The notes below the pieces were generated by a model that worked only from the letters and a program-made list of their open reading frames with translations, ran no database searches and was not told the origin of the DNA. A stretch of DNA of 40,847 bases from Lysobacteraceae bacterium (GTDB lineage: Bacteria > Pseudomonadota > Gammaproteobacteria > Xanthomonadales > Ahniellaceae), in contig JAJTHZ010000089.1 in NCBI GenBank assembly GCA_021299185.1, forward strand, positions 1 through 40,847. The letters run 5' to 3'. Both the position numbers and the translations under genes were made by a program. The stretch's first letter is position 1; each line of letters starts with the position of its first letter. This document shows positions 30,089 through 38,325 of the stretch, in pieces.

Positions 30089-31913
30089 TCAGTTCGGGCT
30101 GGCGACGTCGCCGCCGCGATCGGGATCGATCGGCGACTCGTCGGTGCGCGGCTCGCCACCCGGCGCGTCGTCCGGCGCGGCGGCGATCACGATCGGCGGC
30201 GCGCCGACTTCGCGCGCGGCCGCGTAGACGGCCGCGCGGCACACGCCGCCGGCGCCGGTCGCGAGGCGACGCAGCACCAGCGCGTCGAGCGAGGCCACGC
30301 CGAGGTCGCCGGACACGATGCCGGCCGCGTCGCGCACCGCGTCCGGCGCATCGGGCGAGGCGAGGACCAGCGTGGCACCGGGCGCGAGCGTGCCCTCTAG
30401 CGGCACCACGCGCGCGGGTTCGCGCGCACCACCGGCGTACACCTCGACCACGTAGCCGTCGCGTGCGAGGTCGACCGCCGCACCGGTGGCGTTGAACACC
30501 GACGCCAGTCGCGCGGGGCCCGCGCCCTCGCGCGCCGCGGGGAACGATTCGAAGGCCGACAGCAGCACGTGGCCCGGCGTCACCGCGCAGCGCGGCGGGG
30601 CCGCCAGCGCGACGTCGCGCCAGTCGGTGCCGGCGGTGAACGGTGCCTCCGGGCGCGTGCCGGCGGTGCAGCGCGGGTCGGCGCGCGCGAGGCGCAGCGG
30701 GGCGGCGGCCAGCGGCGGCTGCCACGCGGCGGCATCGAAAGTCTCCGGCCGCACCTGGCCGACGCGGTCGGCGACCAGCCGCTGCGGGCCGTCGCCGGCC
30801 TGCGCCTGCAGCCAGTCGAGGCCGGCGCCGCCGAGCCCGTTGGCGGTGCCCGCCACCGCCGCGGTCGCGCAGTCGCAGCCGTCGCGATCCAGGCCGCGCC
30901 GCAGCAGCACCGCATCGGTCGCGGACAGCAGGCCACCGGCGACCACCTGATCGGCGCGCTCCAGCCAGGTCGCCGAACTGCCGCGGCCGACCACCACGTG
31001 CCAGCCGCCGGCGGGCACCACGCCCGCCAGTGGAATCCGCCGCCCGGCGTCGTCGCGGCCGGGAAACGCCAGTTCCAGCGTGTAGTTGCCGGCGCCGAGA
31101 TCGACCGCCTCGCGCGTGCCGTTGGACAGCACCAGCGCGCGATCGCCGCCGCGCGCCAGCCAGCCGGCCAGCACGAGGTCGTCCGCGCGCGCGGCATCGT
31201 CGGCGTCGTCGCAGCGGCCGCCGCCGCGCGGTGGCGGAACCGGGTCGCCCGCGATCCAGGTCGAACCGGGCGCGAACGCGTCCTCGGGCGCGGTGTCGCG
31301 CTCGCAGCGCCGCGCGGCGTCGCGCACCAGCGCCGGCGCGGCACCCAGCGCGGGACCACGGGCATCGCCGACGCGGCCGATCGAATCCACCACCGCGGCC
31401 GCGCGGCGTCCGGCATCGAGCGCGGCCTGCAGCACCTCGTCGGCGCGCTCGGGCGCGACCGCCATCGCCGCCTCGGCACCGGCGGCGGCGCAGCCACAGG
31501 TGGCGGCGATCGCCACCGGGTCGCGGCGCTGTTCGATGCGGATGCGGCGCTCCAGCCGCGAGCGTTGCCAGGCTGGTCCGCGCTGCACGGGCAGCGCGCG
31601 CTGGACGCAGCCGCCTGCACGATGTCGCCCGCGCGGTCGGGCGCGCGGCGGGTGGCGGCGCGCACGCCCTCGTACACGGCGTCGCAGCGGTCGTAGGCGT
31701 CGATCACCGCGGCCACCGCGTGGTCCGGCGCGTCGCCCGCGGCGACCAGCGCATCAGTGGCGTCGAACGGCGGCACGCCGTCGCGCGCGGCCTGCTGCGC
31801 ATTGGCCAGGGTCCGGCGGGATCGAGCCAGGCCGGCGTCGCGGCATGCAACGCCGGAGCGGCCTGGAGCAGGATGGCGGTCAGGAAACAGGCGCGGGCGA
31901 GGCGACCGGGCAT
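30089..31913 (-). pseudogene. Secreted lamin-tail-like protein, broken by two frameshifts
   Basis: A signal peptide (MPGRLARACFLTAILLQ, cleavage near LHAATPAW) begins at 31913 in one frame. Near 31812-31822 coherent coding moves to a second frame (LANAQQAARDGVPPFDATDALVAAG) and near 31611-31618 to a third (CVQRALPVQRGPAWQRSRLER), which stays open to the stop at 30089. Adding one base at each point would join all parts into one protein of about 607 residues. The N-terminal third is helical with PERADEVLQAAL-like repeats. The rest contains two beta-rich segments like lamin-tail domains (VDLGAGNYTLELAFPG...VPAGGWHVVVG, and VDLARDGYVVEVYAG...LAPGATLVLAS). Function unknown. Two one-base losses, each in a run of G/C, could be real decay or sequencing error. 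Confidence 0.7.
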
Positions 31914-31995
31914 GGCGCGATCCGGCGGTCGGAATGGCCTCGAATGCTAGCATGCAGGCCACGCCGGCCCGTCCGCTTGACCAGCGTTTGCAAGC

Positions 31996-33075
31996 ATGCC
32001 GCCCGCGCCCGCCCACGGCACGCCGCAGCCGGCCCTGGCCCCGGCGCTCGCGCGGTGGATCGCCCGCCCCGACGTCGCGCCCCCGCCCGACTGGCGTGAA
32101 GCCGACCTGGCGGTCCTCGCCGCGCACGGGCTCGATGGGCTCGCGGCCGCCGCCCTCGAGGCGCGGCCCGGACTGGCACCCGCCCCGCTGGTCGACGCCC
32201 TGCGACGGCGCCGCGCGGCGCTGGTGGCGGCCGAGCTCGCCAGCCGCGACGTGCTCGATGCAGCGCTCGCGGCGCTCGCGCGCGCCGGCCTCGACCCGCT
32301 GCTGTTCAAGGGCGAAGCGCTGGCGCGCAGCCACTACCCGCAGCCCGGCACCCGCGTGCGCGGCGATGCCGACGTCTGGGTCGCTCCGTCCGAGTTCGAC
32401 GCGGCGTGCCGCGTGCTGGCGGCCGCCGGATGGACGCGCGTGCCAGCGGCCGACGGCGCCTGGGTGCAGCCCGAGCGCAGTTTCCTCGCGCCCGTCGGCA
32501 ACGCGCGCATCGACCTGCACCGCCGCCTGCTCTCGCAGCCGCTGCTCGACCGCGCGCTCGATGCCGAGGCGATCCGCTCGCGCGCCATCCGCCACGCCGG
32601 CATCGCGATGCCGGCGCCCGCCGACGCCGTGCTGGTCGCGTGCGCGCATCTGGTCGGCCACCATGCGGACGCACCGCGCGCGATCTGGTGGTTCGACCTG
32701 CATGTGCTCGCCGCCGACCACGAGGCGCTCGACGAAGCCTGCGCGCGCGCGCTGGAGCGCGGCATCGCCGGCATCGTGGGCCATGCCCTGCGCGCCAGCC
32801 GCACCTGGTTCGACACCCCACTGCCCGATCCGCTGCACGACGGGCTCGATGCCGCCGGCGCCCTGGAGCCCAGCGCACGCCTGCTGCGCCCGATGTCGCC
32901 CGCGATGCGGCTAGCGCTCGACTTCGCCACCCTGCCCGGCTGGCGCGCGCGTGCCGCCTGGCTGCGCGAACTGCTCGCGCCGGACGCCGAATGGCTGCGC
33001 CAGCGCGAGGGCGAGGGTCCGCGCGCGTGGCTGCTGCTGCGCCGCGCGCTGCGCGGGCTGGCGCGGCGGCGCTGA
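31996..33075 (+). CDS. Nucleotidyltransferase-fold family protein
   Basis: The 359-residue protein matches the pattern of the uncharacterised nucleotidyltransferase family (NTP_transf_5, PF14907): LLFKGEALARSHYPQPGTR (102-120) followed by GDADVWVAP (123-131) with the metal-binding acidic pair, then FLAPVGNARIDLHRRLL further on. Members are often found in polysaccharide or peptide biosynthesis loci; the actual substrate is unknown. No signal or membrane segment. No Shine-Dalgarno is visible before the ATG at 31996. It is divergent from the broken lamin-tail gene and convergent with fkpA. Confidence 0.8.
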   Translation: MPPAPAHGTPQPALAPALARWIARPDVAPPPDWREADLAVLAAHGLDGLAAAALEARPGLAPAPLVDALRRRRAALVAAELASRDVLDAALAALARAGLDPLLFKGEALARSHYPQPGTRVRGDADVWVAPSEFDAACRVLAAAGWTRVPAADGAWVQPERSFLAPVGNARIDLHRRLLSQPLLDRALDAEAIRSRAIRHAGIAMPAPADAVLVACAHLVGHHADAPRAIWWFDLHVLAADHEALDEACARALERGIAGIVGHALRASRTWFDTPLPDPLHDGLDAAGALEPSARLLRPMSPAMRLALDFATLPGWRARAAWLRELLAPDAEWLRQREGEGPRAWLLLRRALRGLARRR

Positions 33076-33114
33076 AAACGACGGAGCCCCGGCGCTCGCG
33101 CACCGGGGCTCCGT
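33076..33114 (-). terminator. Rho-independent terminator of fkpA
   Basis: A twelve-base-pair stem (ACGGAGCCCCGG at 33081-33092 with CCGGGGCTCCGT at 33103-33114) is followed, in the minus direction, by TTTT at 33076-33079. It ends the fkpA transcript and may also act on the convergent gene. Confidence 0.85.
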
Positions 33115-33132
33115 GGGGACCGCGGCCAGCGC

Positions 33133-33840
33133 TTACTGCGCGGGCGCGACGATCTCGAGCAGCTCGACCTCGAAGGTCAGCAGCGCGTTCGGCTCGATGC
33201 CCGGGCGGCCGCGGTCGCCGTAGGCGAGGTTGCCCGGGATCCAGAACTTGTACTTGCTGCCCACCGGCATCAGCTGCAGGCCTTCGGTCCAGCCGGCGAT
33301 CACGCCGTTGAGCGGGAACTGCGCCGGCTCGCCGCGATCGATCGAGGAGTCGAACTTGCTGCCGTCGAGCAGAGTGCCGACGTAGTGCACCTTGACCGTG
33401 TCGGTGGCGGCGGGCTTGGCGCCCTTGCCTTCGGTGATGACCTGGTACTGCAGGCCCGAGGCGGTGCTCTTCACGCCGGCCTTGGACTTGTTGGAGGCGA
33501 GGAAGGCTTCCCCGGCGGCCTGGTTCTTCTCCGCCACCGCCTTGCGCTGCTCTTCCTGCTTGCCCTGCATCTTCTGGATGAAGGACTGGCGCACCGCCTG
33601 CTGCTCTTCCGCAGTCATCAGCGTCTTGCCGCCGGCGAGCGCATCGCGCAGGGCCTGGGTCACGATCGCGAGGTCGATCTCGTCCTTGATCGGCTGCAGG
33701 CCGTTGGCCATGTCCATGCCGACCATGTAGCTGACCTTCTCCTTGTCGGTGGTCAGCTTGTCCACGGCGAAGGCCGCCGGCGCGGCGAGGGCCGCGGACA
33801 GCGCGGCGGCGATCAGGGTGCTGCGAAAGAACTGGCTCAT
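33133..33840 (-). CDS. fkpA: Periplasmic FKBP-type peptidyl-prolyl isomerase
   Basis: The 235-residue Mip/FkpA-like protein isomerises Xaa-Pro bonds and acts as a chaperone for envelope proteins. It has a signal peptide with cleavage after AFA-25. An N-terminal helical dimerisation domain (about 30-125, [17 protein letters not shown], then [19 protein letters not shown]) precedes the FKBP domain (about 130-232: [66 protein letters not shown]). AAGGAG lies five bases before the ATG. It is monocistronic with its own terminator. Confidence 0.95.
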   Translation of the reverse strand: MSQFFRSTLIAAALSAALAAPAAFAVDKLTTDKEKVSYMVGMDMANGLQPIKDEIDLAIVTQALRDALAGGKTLMTAEEQQAVRQSFIQKMQGKQEEQRKAVAEKNQAAGEAFLASNKSKAGVKSTASGLQYQVITEGKGAKPAATDTVKVHYVGTLLDGSKFDSSIDRGEPAQFPLNGVIAGWTEGLQLMPVGSKYKFWIPGNLAYGDRGRPGIEPNALLTFEVELLEIVAPAQ

Positions 33841-33911
33841 GGATGCTCCTTGGGTGACGGATGCCGCGCGCGGCGGGCGCCGCGGGGCGCGCCATGCCGG
33901 AAAGGCCGCGT

Positions 33912-33940
33912 ATTGTCGCGGCCGGGCCGGTGCAACGCAA
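33912..33940 (-). promoter_or_regulatory. Possible sigma-70 promoter of fkpA
   Basis: TTGCGT (33935-33940) and GACAAT (33912-33917) on the minus strand are 17 bases apart, about 70 bases before the fkpA start. Both boxes are imperfect. Confidence 0.3.
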
Positions 33941-33997
33941 ACGCGAACTGGTTCGCGGTTCAGCCGGCAGCAGGCCCGGGGGGCGCTGGCGGGCCCT

Positions 33998-34003
33998 TAT
34001 ACT
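33998..34003 (+). promoter_or_regulatory. -10 box for the sulfate activation gene
   Basis: TATACT about 30 bases before the sat-cysC ATG is a good -10 element in an otherwise GC-rich stretch. No -35 box is evident at 16-18 bases, so an activator may be needed. Confidence 0.35.
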
Positions 34004-34032
34004 GGCCGGCTTTCCCTTCCGGCTTGCACCCC

Positions 34033-35754
34033 ATGGATGCCCTGATCGCGCCGCACGGCGGCCGCCTTGTCGACCCGATGCTGCCCAGCGCCGAGCGCGC
34101 CGCCGCGCGCGCGCGCGCCGCCGCCCTGCCCGCGCTCGACCTCGGACCGCGCGCCCTGTGCGACCTCGAACTGCTGCTTTCGGGCGCTTTTTCGCCACTG
34201 CAGGGGTTCATGGGACGCGCCGACCACGCGCGCGTCTGCACCGAACTGCGGCTCGCCGAAGGCACCCTGTGGCCGATGCCGGTGACGCTCGACGTCGCGC
34301 CCGAACTGGCCGAGCGCGCGGTGGCCGCCGGCGGCCTCGCGCTGCGCGACCCGGAGGGTGTGACGCTGGCGATCCTGGAGGCGCCCGAGGCCTGGACCCC
34401 GGCGCGCGAGGACGAGGCGCAGGCCGTGTTCGGGACCCTCGACGAGCGGCATCCGGGCGTGCGCGCGCTGCTGCGCCAGACCCAGGCGGTGTACCTGGGT
34501 GGCCGGGTCACCGGCATCGAGCCGCCGCGCCACTACGACTTCAACCACCTGCGCGAGACCCCGGCGCAGCTCCGCGCGCGCTTCGAGAAGCTCGGCTGGA
34601 CCCGCGTGGTCGCCTTCCAGACCCGCAACCCGATGCACCGCGCGCACATGGAACTGACCTTCCGCGCCGCGCAGCAGGCGCAGGCCAGCCTGCTGATCCA
34701 TCCCGTCGTCGGCATGACCAAGCCCGGCGACGTCGACCACTACACGCGCGTGCGCTGCTACGAGAAGGTGCTCGCCCGCTATCCCGAGCGCACCACCGCG
34801 CTGTCGCTGCTGGGGCTGGCGATGCGCATGGGTGGCCCGCGCGAGGCGCTGTGGCACGCCATCATCCGCAAGAACCACGGCTGCTCGCACTTCATCGTCG
34901 GCCGCGACCACGCCGGGCCCGGCAACGACTCGCAGGGCAAGCCCTTCTACGGCCCCTACGAGGCGCAGGAACTGGTCGCCCGCCACCAGGACGAACTCGG
35001 CATCCACATGGTGCCGTTCGAGGAGATGGTGTACGTGCGCGAACGCGCCCGCCATGTCGCCGCCAGCGAGGTGGCGCCCGGCGAGACGGTGATGAACCTG
35101 TCCGGCACCGACCTGCGCGACCGGCTCGCCGACGGTCGCGAGATCCCCGACTGGTTCACCTTCCCCGAGGTCGCCGCCGAACTGCGCGCCACCCACCCGC
35201 CGCGCGACCGCCAGGGCTTCGCGGTGCTGTTCACCGGCCTGTCGGGCGCGGGCAAGTCGACCATCGCCAACGGCCTGCTGGTGTCGCTGCTCGAGATCGG
35301 CGGTCGCGCCGTGACCCTGCTCGACGGGGATCTCGTGCGCAAGCACCTGTCGAGCGAACTCGGCTTCTCGCGCGAGCACCGCGACCTCAACGTGCGCCGC
35401 ATCGGCTACGTGGCCAGCGAGATCGTCAAGCACGGCGGCGTGGCGCTGTGCGCGCCGATCGCGCCCTACGCCGAATCGCGCGCGGCAGTGCGCGAGATGG
35501 TCGCGCAGTACGGCGCCTTCGTGGAGGTGCACGTGGCCACCGACCTCGCCGAGTGCGAGCGGCGCGACCGCAAGGGCCTCTACGCGCTGGCGCGCGCCGG
35601 CAAGATCCCGCAGTTCACCGGCATCAGCGATCCCTACGAGGCGCCGGCGAACCCCGAACTGCGCATCGACGCCGGCGCCTGCACGCCGGCGCAGGCGGTG
35701 CAGCAGGTGCTGCTCCAGCTCGAGGCGCTGGGCCTGATCCGGCCGCGGGCCTGA
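34033..35754 (+). CDS. sat-cysC: Bifunctional sulfate adenylyltransferase / APS kinase
   Basis: The 573-residue fusion makes APS from ATP and sulfate, then PAPS. The N-terminal ATP sulfurylase of the homo-oligomeric Sat type (about 1-385) carries QTRNPMHRAH (196-205) and GRDHAGPG (290-297). The C-terminal APS kinase (about 395-570) has the P-loop GLSGAGKS (402-409), DGDLVRKHL, the DLNVRRIGYVA motif and CAPIAPYAESR. Domain order Sat then CysC matches the fused enzymes of several bacteria; it is distinct from the CysD/CysN system. No reductase or transporter of sulfate assimilation is adjacent. The ATG at 34033 lacks a clear Shine-Dalgarno; the longer frame to 33385 only reads back through fkpA. 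Confidence 0.95.
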   Translation: MDALIAPHGGRLVDPMLPSAERAAARARAAALPALDLGPRALCDLELLLSGAFSPLQGFMGRADHARVCTELRLAEGTLWPMPVTLDVAPELAERAVAAGGLALRDPEGVTLAILEAPEAWTPAREDEAQAVFGTLDERHPGVRALLRQTQAVYLGGRVTGIEPPRHYDFNHLRETPAQLRARFEKLGWTRVVAFQTRNPMHRAHMELTFRAAQQAQASLLIHPVVGMTKPGDVDHYTRVRCYEKVLARYPERTTALSLLGLAMRMGGPREALWHAIIRKNHGCSHFIVGRDHAGPGNDSQGKPFYGPYEAQELVARHQDELGIHMVPFEEMVYVRERARHVAASEVAPGETVMNLSGTDLRDRLADGREIPDWFTFPEVAAELRATHPPRDRQGFAVLFTGLSGAGKSTIANGLLVSLLEIGGRAVTLLDGDLVRKHLSSELGFSREHRDLNVRRIGYVASEIVKHGGVALCAPIAPYAESRAAVREMVAQYGAFVEVHVATDLAECERRDRKGLYALARAGKIPQFTGISDPYEAPANPELRIDAGACTPAQAVQQVLLQLEALGLIRPRA

Positions 35755-35762
35755 GCGCGCCG

Positions 35763-36215
35763 TCAGCGCGCGAGCAGTGCGGCCACCAGGCAGGCCAGCA
35801 CCAGCAGGGTGAGCACGAAGCGCAGGCGCGGATACCACGCCGGCCACGCACCGCGGCCGCCTTCGCGCACGTCGAGCACGCCGAACACCGCGAAGCCGAG
35901 GCCGAGGGCCAGCAGCGGCTGCGTCGTCCCGGGCAGCAGCAGGGCGCACCATCCGAGCAGGCTCGGGATCACCGCGAGCACCAGTTCGGGGGTGAGTTGG
36001 GCGCGCGGCAGCGACAGCGCCGAACCCCAGCGCACGCCGCCGAGGAAGGACAGGATCACCGCGCCGTAGGCCGCCATCGCCTGGGCGGCCTCGGCCTGCA
36101 GTCGCGCCTCGTCGAGGACGTACAGCGCGGCGGCGCAGGCGGCGAAGGGGATCACGCCGCCGAGTCCCAGCGCCAGCGCGCTGGCCGGGATGCGGCGCTC
36201 ATCGGGTTCGGCCAT
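35763..36215 (-). CDS. DUF3429 family membrane protein
   Basis: The 150-residue inner-membrane protein has about five hydrophobic segments (ALALGLGGVIPFAACAAALYV, YGAVILSFLGGVRWG, LVLAVIPSLLGWCALLL, PLLALGLGFAVFGVLD and LRFVLTLLVLACLVAALLA). The FLGGVRWG motif and the size match DUF3429, a family without known function. ATG at 36213-36215 has GGAG about nine bases upstream; the GTG at 36236 would add seven residues. Convergent with sat-cysC. Confidence 0.85.
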   Translation of the reverse strand: MAEPDERRIPASALALGLGGVIPFAACAAALYVLDEARLQAEAAQAMAAYGAVILSFLGGVRWGSALSLPRAQLTPELVLAVIPSLLGWCALLLPGTTQPLLALGLGFAVFGVLDVREGGRGAWPAWYPRLRFVLTLLVLACLVAALLAR

Positions 36216-36291
36216 CGGGGATGCTCCGGGGTTCACGACCGTCGATGATCGGCGGTGCTAGCTTCGGCGGCAATCATCGGGACGCACCGCC

Positions 36292-36792
36292 ATGGATTAC
36301 CTGCAAGCCCTCGACGCCGTGCGCCGCCGTCACGGCAGCCCGCTCGCAACCGGCAGCGCCGCGGAAAGCGAGGCGCTCGACCGCTTCCGCGCCTTCTTCG
36401 CCACCTTCGCGCCGGACAAGGTCGAGCGCCTGCTGGACGCGACCTATGCCGAGGACGTGTGGTTCAACGACACGCTGAAGACCATCGAAGGCCGCGCCGC
36501 CCTGGCGCCTTACCTGCACGAAAGCGCCCACGCGGTCGAGGACTGCCGGGTCGAAGTGCACGAGATCTGCGGCAACGGCGCCGGCGACTACTACGCGCGC
36601 TGGTCGATGATGATCCGCTTCAAGCGCTTCCACCGCGGCCGCGACACGCATTCTATCGGCATGAGCCACCTGCGTTTCGACGCCTCCGGCCGCGTGGCGC
36701 TGCACCAGGATTTCTGGAACGCGGCGGACGCGCTGTACCAGTACGTGCCGCTGCTCGGCGCCGGGATCCGCGCGATCAAGCGCCGCTTCTGA
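36292..36792 (+). CDS. SnoaL/NTF2-like fold protein
   Basis: The 166-residue cytoplasmic protein has the alpha+beta pattern of the NTF2-like superfamily: RFRAFFATFAPDKVERLLDATYAEDVWFNDTLKTIEGRAAL near the N-terminus, then VEVHEICGNGAGDYYARWSMMIRFKRF and GRVALHQDFWNAADALYQYVPLLG. Such proteins can be small-molecule isomerases, hydrolases or binding proteins; no specific activity can be given. It is alone between divergent and convergent neighbours. Confidence 0.8.
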   Translation: MDYLQALDAVRRRHGSPLATGSAAESEALDRFRAFFATFAPDKVERLLDATYAEDVWFNDTLKTIEGRAALAPYLHESAHAVEDCRVEVHEICGNGAGDYYARWSMMIRFKRFHRGRDTHSIGMSHLRFDASGRVALHQDFWNAADALYQYVPLLGAGIRAIKRRF

Positions 36793-36795
36793 GCG

Positions 36796-36821
36796 GGGCG
36801 CGCGCCTCGCGACGCGCGCCC
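36796..36821. terminator. GC-rich hairpin between convergent genes
   Basis: Nine-base-pair stem (GGGCGCGCG at 36796-36804, CGCGCGCCC at 36813-36821) with an eight-base loop, between the stops of the NTF2-like gene and gpx. No T-tract follows on either side. Confidence 0.4.
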
Positions 36822-36828
36822 GCGCGCA

Positions 36829-37401
36829 TCAGGGCATGCCGGCGGCCGATTTCGGCTCGCCGAGCGCCTTCTCGATCGCATCCAGCAGCTTCGGGTCATC
36901 CGGCTTGGTGCGGCTGCCGAAGCTGCCGACCACCTTGCCGCTGCGGTCGATCAGGTACTTGTGGAAGTTCCAGCCGGGCTGCTCGCCGCCGGCCTGCGCG
37001 GCGAGTTGCTGGTAGAACGGCACCGCCGCGTCACCCTTGACGACCACCTTCTCGAACATCGGGAACTTCACGCCGTAGGTGAGCGTGCAGAACTCCGCGA
37101 TCTCGGCCTCGGTGCCCGGCTCCTGGCCCATGAAGTCGTTGGAGGGGAAGCCCAGCACGGCGAAGCCGCGCGGCGCGAGCCGCTGGTGCAGGGCTTCGAG
37201 CCCCTCGTACTGCGGGGTGAAGCCGCACTTGCTGGCGGTGTTGACGACCAGCAGCACCTGACCCTCGAAGCGGCTGCACAGGCTGGCCTTTTCCTTGCCG
37301 GCGAGCGGCCGGAACTCGGCCTTGAGCAGGTCGCTGCAGGCCATGGCGAGGCCCGGGGCGAGCAGCAGCAGGAGCATCAGGACGCGCGAAAGGGGGCGCA
37401 T
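36829..37401 (-). CDS. gpx: Periplasmic glutathione peroxidase (cysteine type)
   Basis: The 190-residue enzyme reduces hydroperoxides with thiol donors. A signal peptide (1-21, cleavage AMA-C) sends it to the periplasm. The catalytic motif NTASKCGFTPQYEGLEAL has a cysteine (C59), not selenocysteine. FPSNDFMGQEPG and the tryptophan of GWNFHKYLIDRSGKVVG are also present. GGAG lies eight bases before the ATG. A cysteine follows the signal peptide directly, but the preceding residues (AMAC) do not form a good lipobox. Confidence 0.92.
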   Translation of the reverse strand: MRPLSRVLMLLLLLAPGLAMACSDLLKAEFRPLAGKEKASLCSRFEGQVLLVVNTASKCGFTPQYEGLEALHQRLAPRGFAVLGFPSNDFMGQEPGTEAEIAEFCTLTYGVKFPMFEKVVVKGDAAVPFYQQLAAQAGGEQPGWNFHKYLIDRSGKVVGSFGSRTKPDDPKLLDAIEKALGEPKSAAGMP

Positions 37402-37519
37402 GGGCGGTCTCCGGGAATCAGGTCGGGGCTTGAAAATACAAGCAAATCATGGATTTGGCGAATCCCGCGTGACGAGCCATGGAAGCATGACTTCCGACCT
37501 GCTTGCAGCGTGAGTGCTG

Positions 37520-37541
37520 GTGTTATACCTTGCTACCACAC
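37520..37541. promoter_or_regulatory. Palindromic operator candidate for the GntR regulator
   Basis: The 22-base site has symmetric positions GTGTnnTAnC-nn-GnTAnnACAC and overlaps a -10-like TTATAC (37523-37528). A second, perfect inverted repeat encloses it: TGAGTGCT at 37511-37518 and AGCACTCA at 37553-37560. It lies just before a four-gene operon encoding a YtrA-type GntR repressor and an ABC transporter, so auto-repression is likely. Confidence 0.55.
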
Positions 37542-37570
37542 TAGACGGACCAAGCACTCAAGGACCTCCC

Positions 37571-37948
37571 ATGAAATCCCGCATCGCCCTGATCCCGATC
37601 GTTGCCCTGGCCGTGGTCACCCTCGGCGCCGGCCTGTCGGGTCCGGCGGCGGCCCCGGCGCCCGCGGCGGCGCCCGCGACGGTCGTGGTCGAGGCCGAAA
37701 CGGATGCGGACCTCGCGCCCGCCCCCCGCCGTCACCCGCTCAAGGTGCTCGCCACCGTGACCGTGGTCCCGAGCCGGGAAGAGCGCCTCGCGGCGATGGG
37801 CGAGACCGACGGCGACAGCCTGATGCTCGGCGCCGCGGTCGACCGCGCGGTGGTGATCGCCCGCCCGGTCGGCGCGACCCTGCCGCGGGCGCAACTGGGC
37901 AACCCGTTCTACGACTTCGCCCGCCTGCGCCGCACGGCCACGGAATGA
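37571..37948 (+). CDS. Small secreted protein, unknown function
   Basis: The 125-residue protein has a signal-peptide-like N-terminus (MKSRIALIPIVALAVVTLGAGL, then an Ala/Pro-rich stretch). The mature part has a basic HPLKVLATVTVVPSREER segment and ends NPFYDFARLRRTATE. I recognise no domain. AAGGA precedes the ATG. The stop overlaps the GntR start by four bases (ATGA), so it is translated with the regulator and transporter and may be an accessory or sensor component. Confidence 0.75.
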   Translation: MKSRIALIPIVALAVVTLGAGLSGPAAAPAPAAAPATVVVEAETDADLAPAPRRHPLKVLATVTVVPSREERLAAMGETDGDSLMLGAAVDRAVVIARPVGATLPRAQLGNPFYDFARLRRTATE

Positions 37949-38325
37949 ACACCATGACGGTGACCTGGCACGACAACACGCCGATCTACCGCCAGCTGCG
38001 CGACCGCGTGGTGGCGATGATCCTGGACGGCGTGCTCAAGCAGGGCGACGCCCTGCCCTCGGTGCGCCAGGTGGCGGCCGACTTCCAGCTCAACCCGATC
38101 ACGGTGTCCAAGGCCTACCAGGAACTGGTCGACGAGAACCTGGTCGAGAAGCGGCGCGGACTGGGGATGTACGTGTCGGAGGGCGCGCGCGAGGCGCTGC
38201 TGCGCAATGAGCGCGAGCGCTTCCTGCGCGAGGAATGGCCGCTGCTGCGGATGCGCCTGCAGCGCCTGGGACTGACGATCGACGACCTGCTGCGCGAGCG
38301 CAGCGGGCAGGGGGAAACGGAATGA
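37945..38325 (+). CDS. GntR-family regulator, YtrA subfamily
   Basis: The 126-residue regulator has an N-terminal winged helix (about 10-75: TPIYRQLRDRVVAMILDGVLKQGDALPSVRQVAADFQLNPITVSKAYQELVDENLVEKRRGLGMYV) and only a short helical tail. This minimal form is the YtrA subfamily, which typically represses its own ABC-transporter operon. ATG overlaps the previous stop; a second ATG at 37954 is possible. Its stop overlaps the ABC ATPase start (ATGA). Confidence 0.92.
   Translation: MNTMTVTWHDNTPIYRQLRDRVVAMILDGVLKQGDALPSVRQVAADFQLNPITVSKAYQELVDENLVEKRRGLGMYVSEGAREALLRNERERFLREEWPLLRMRLQRLGLTIDDLLRERSGQGETE

Noticed and set aside
36829-37401. Selenocysteine glutathione peroxidase
   Set aside because: The catalytic position is an ordinary cysteine codon and no in-frame TGA is read through.
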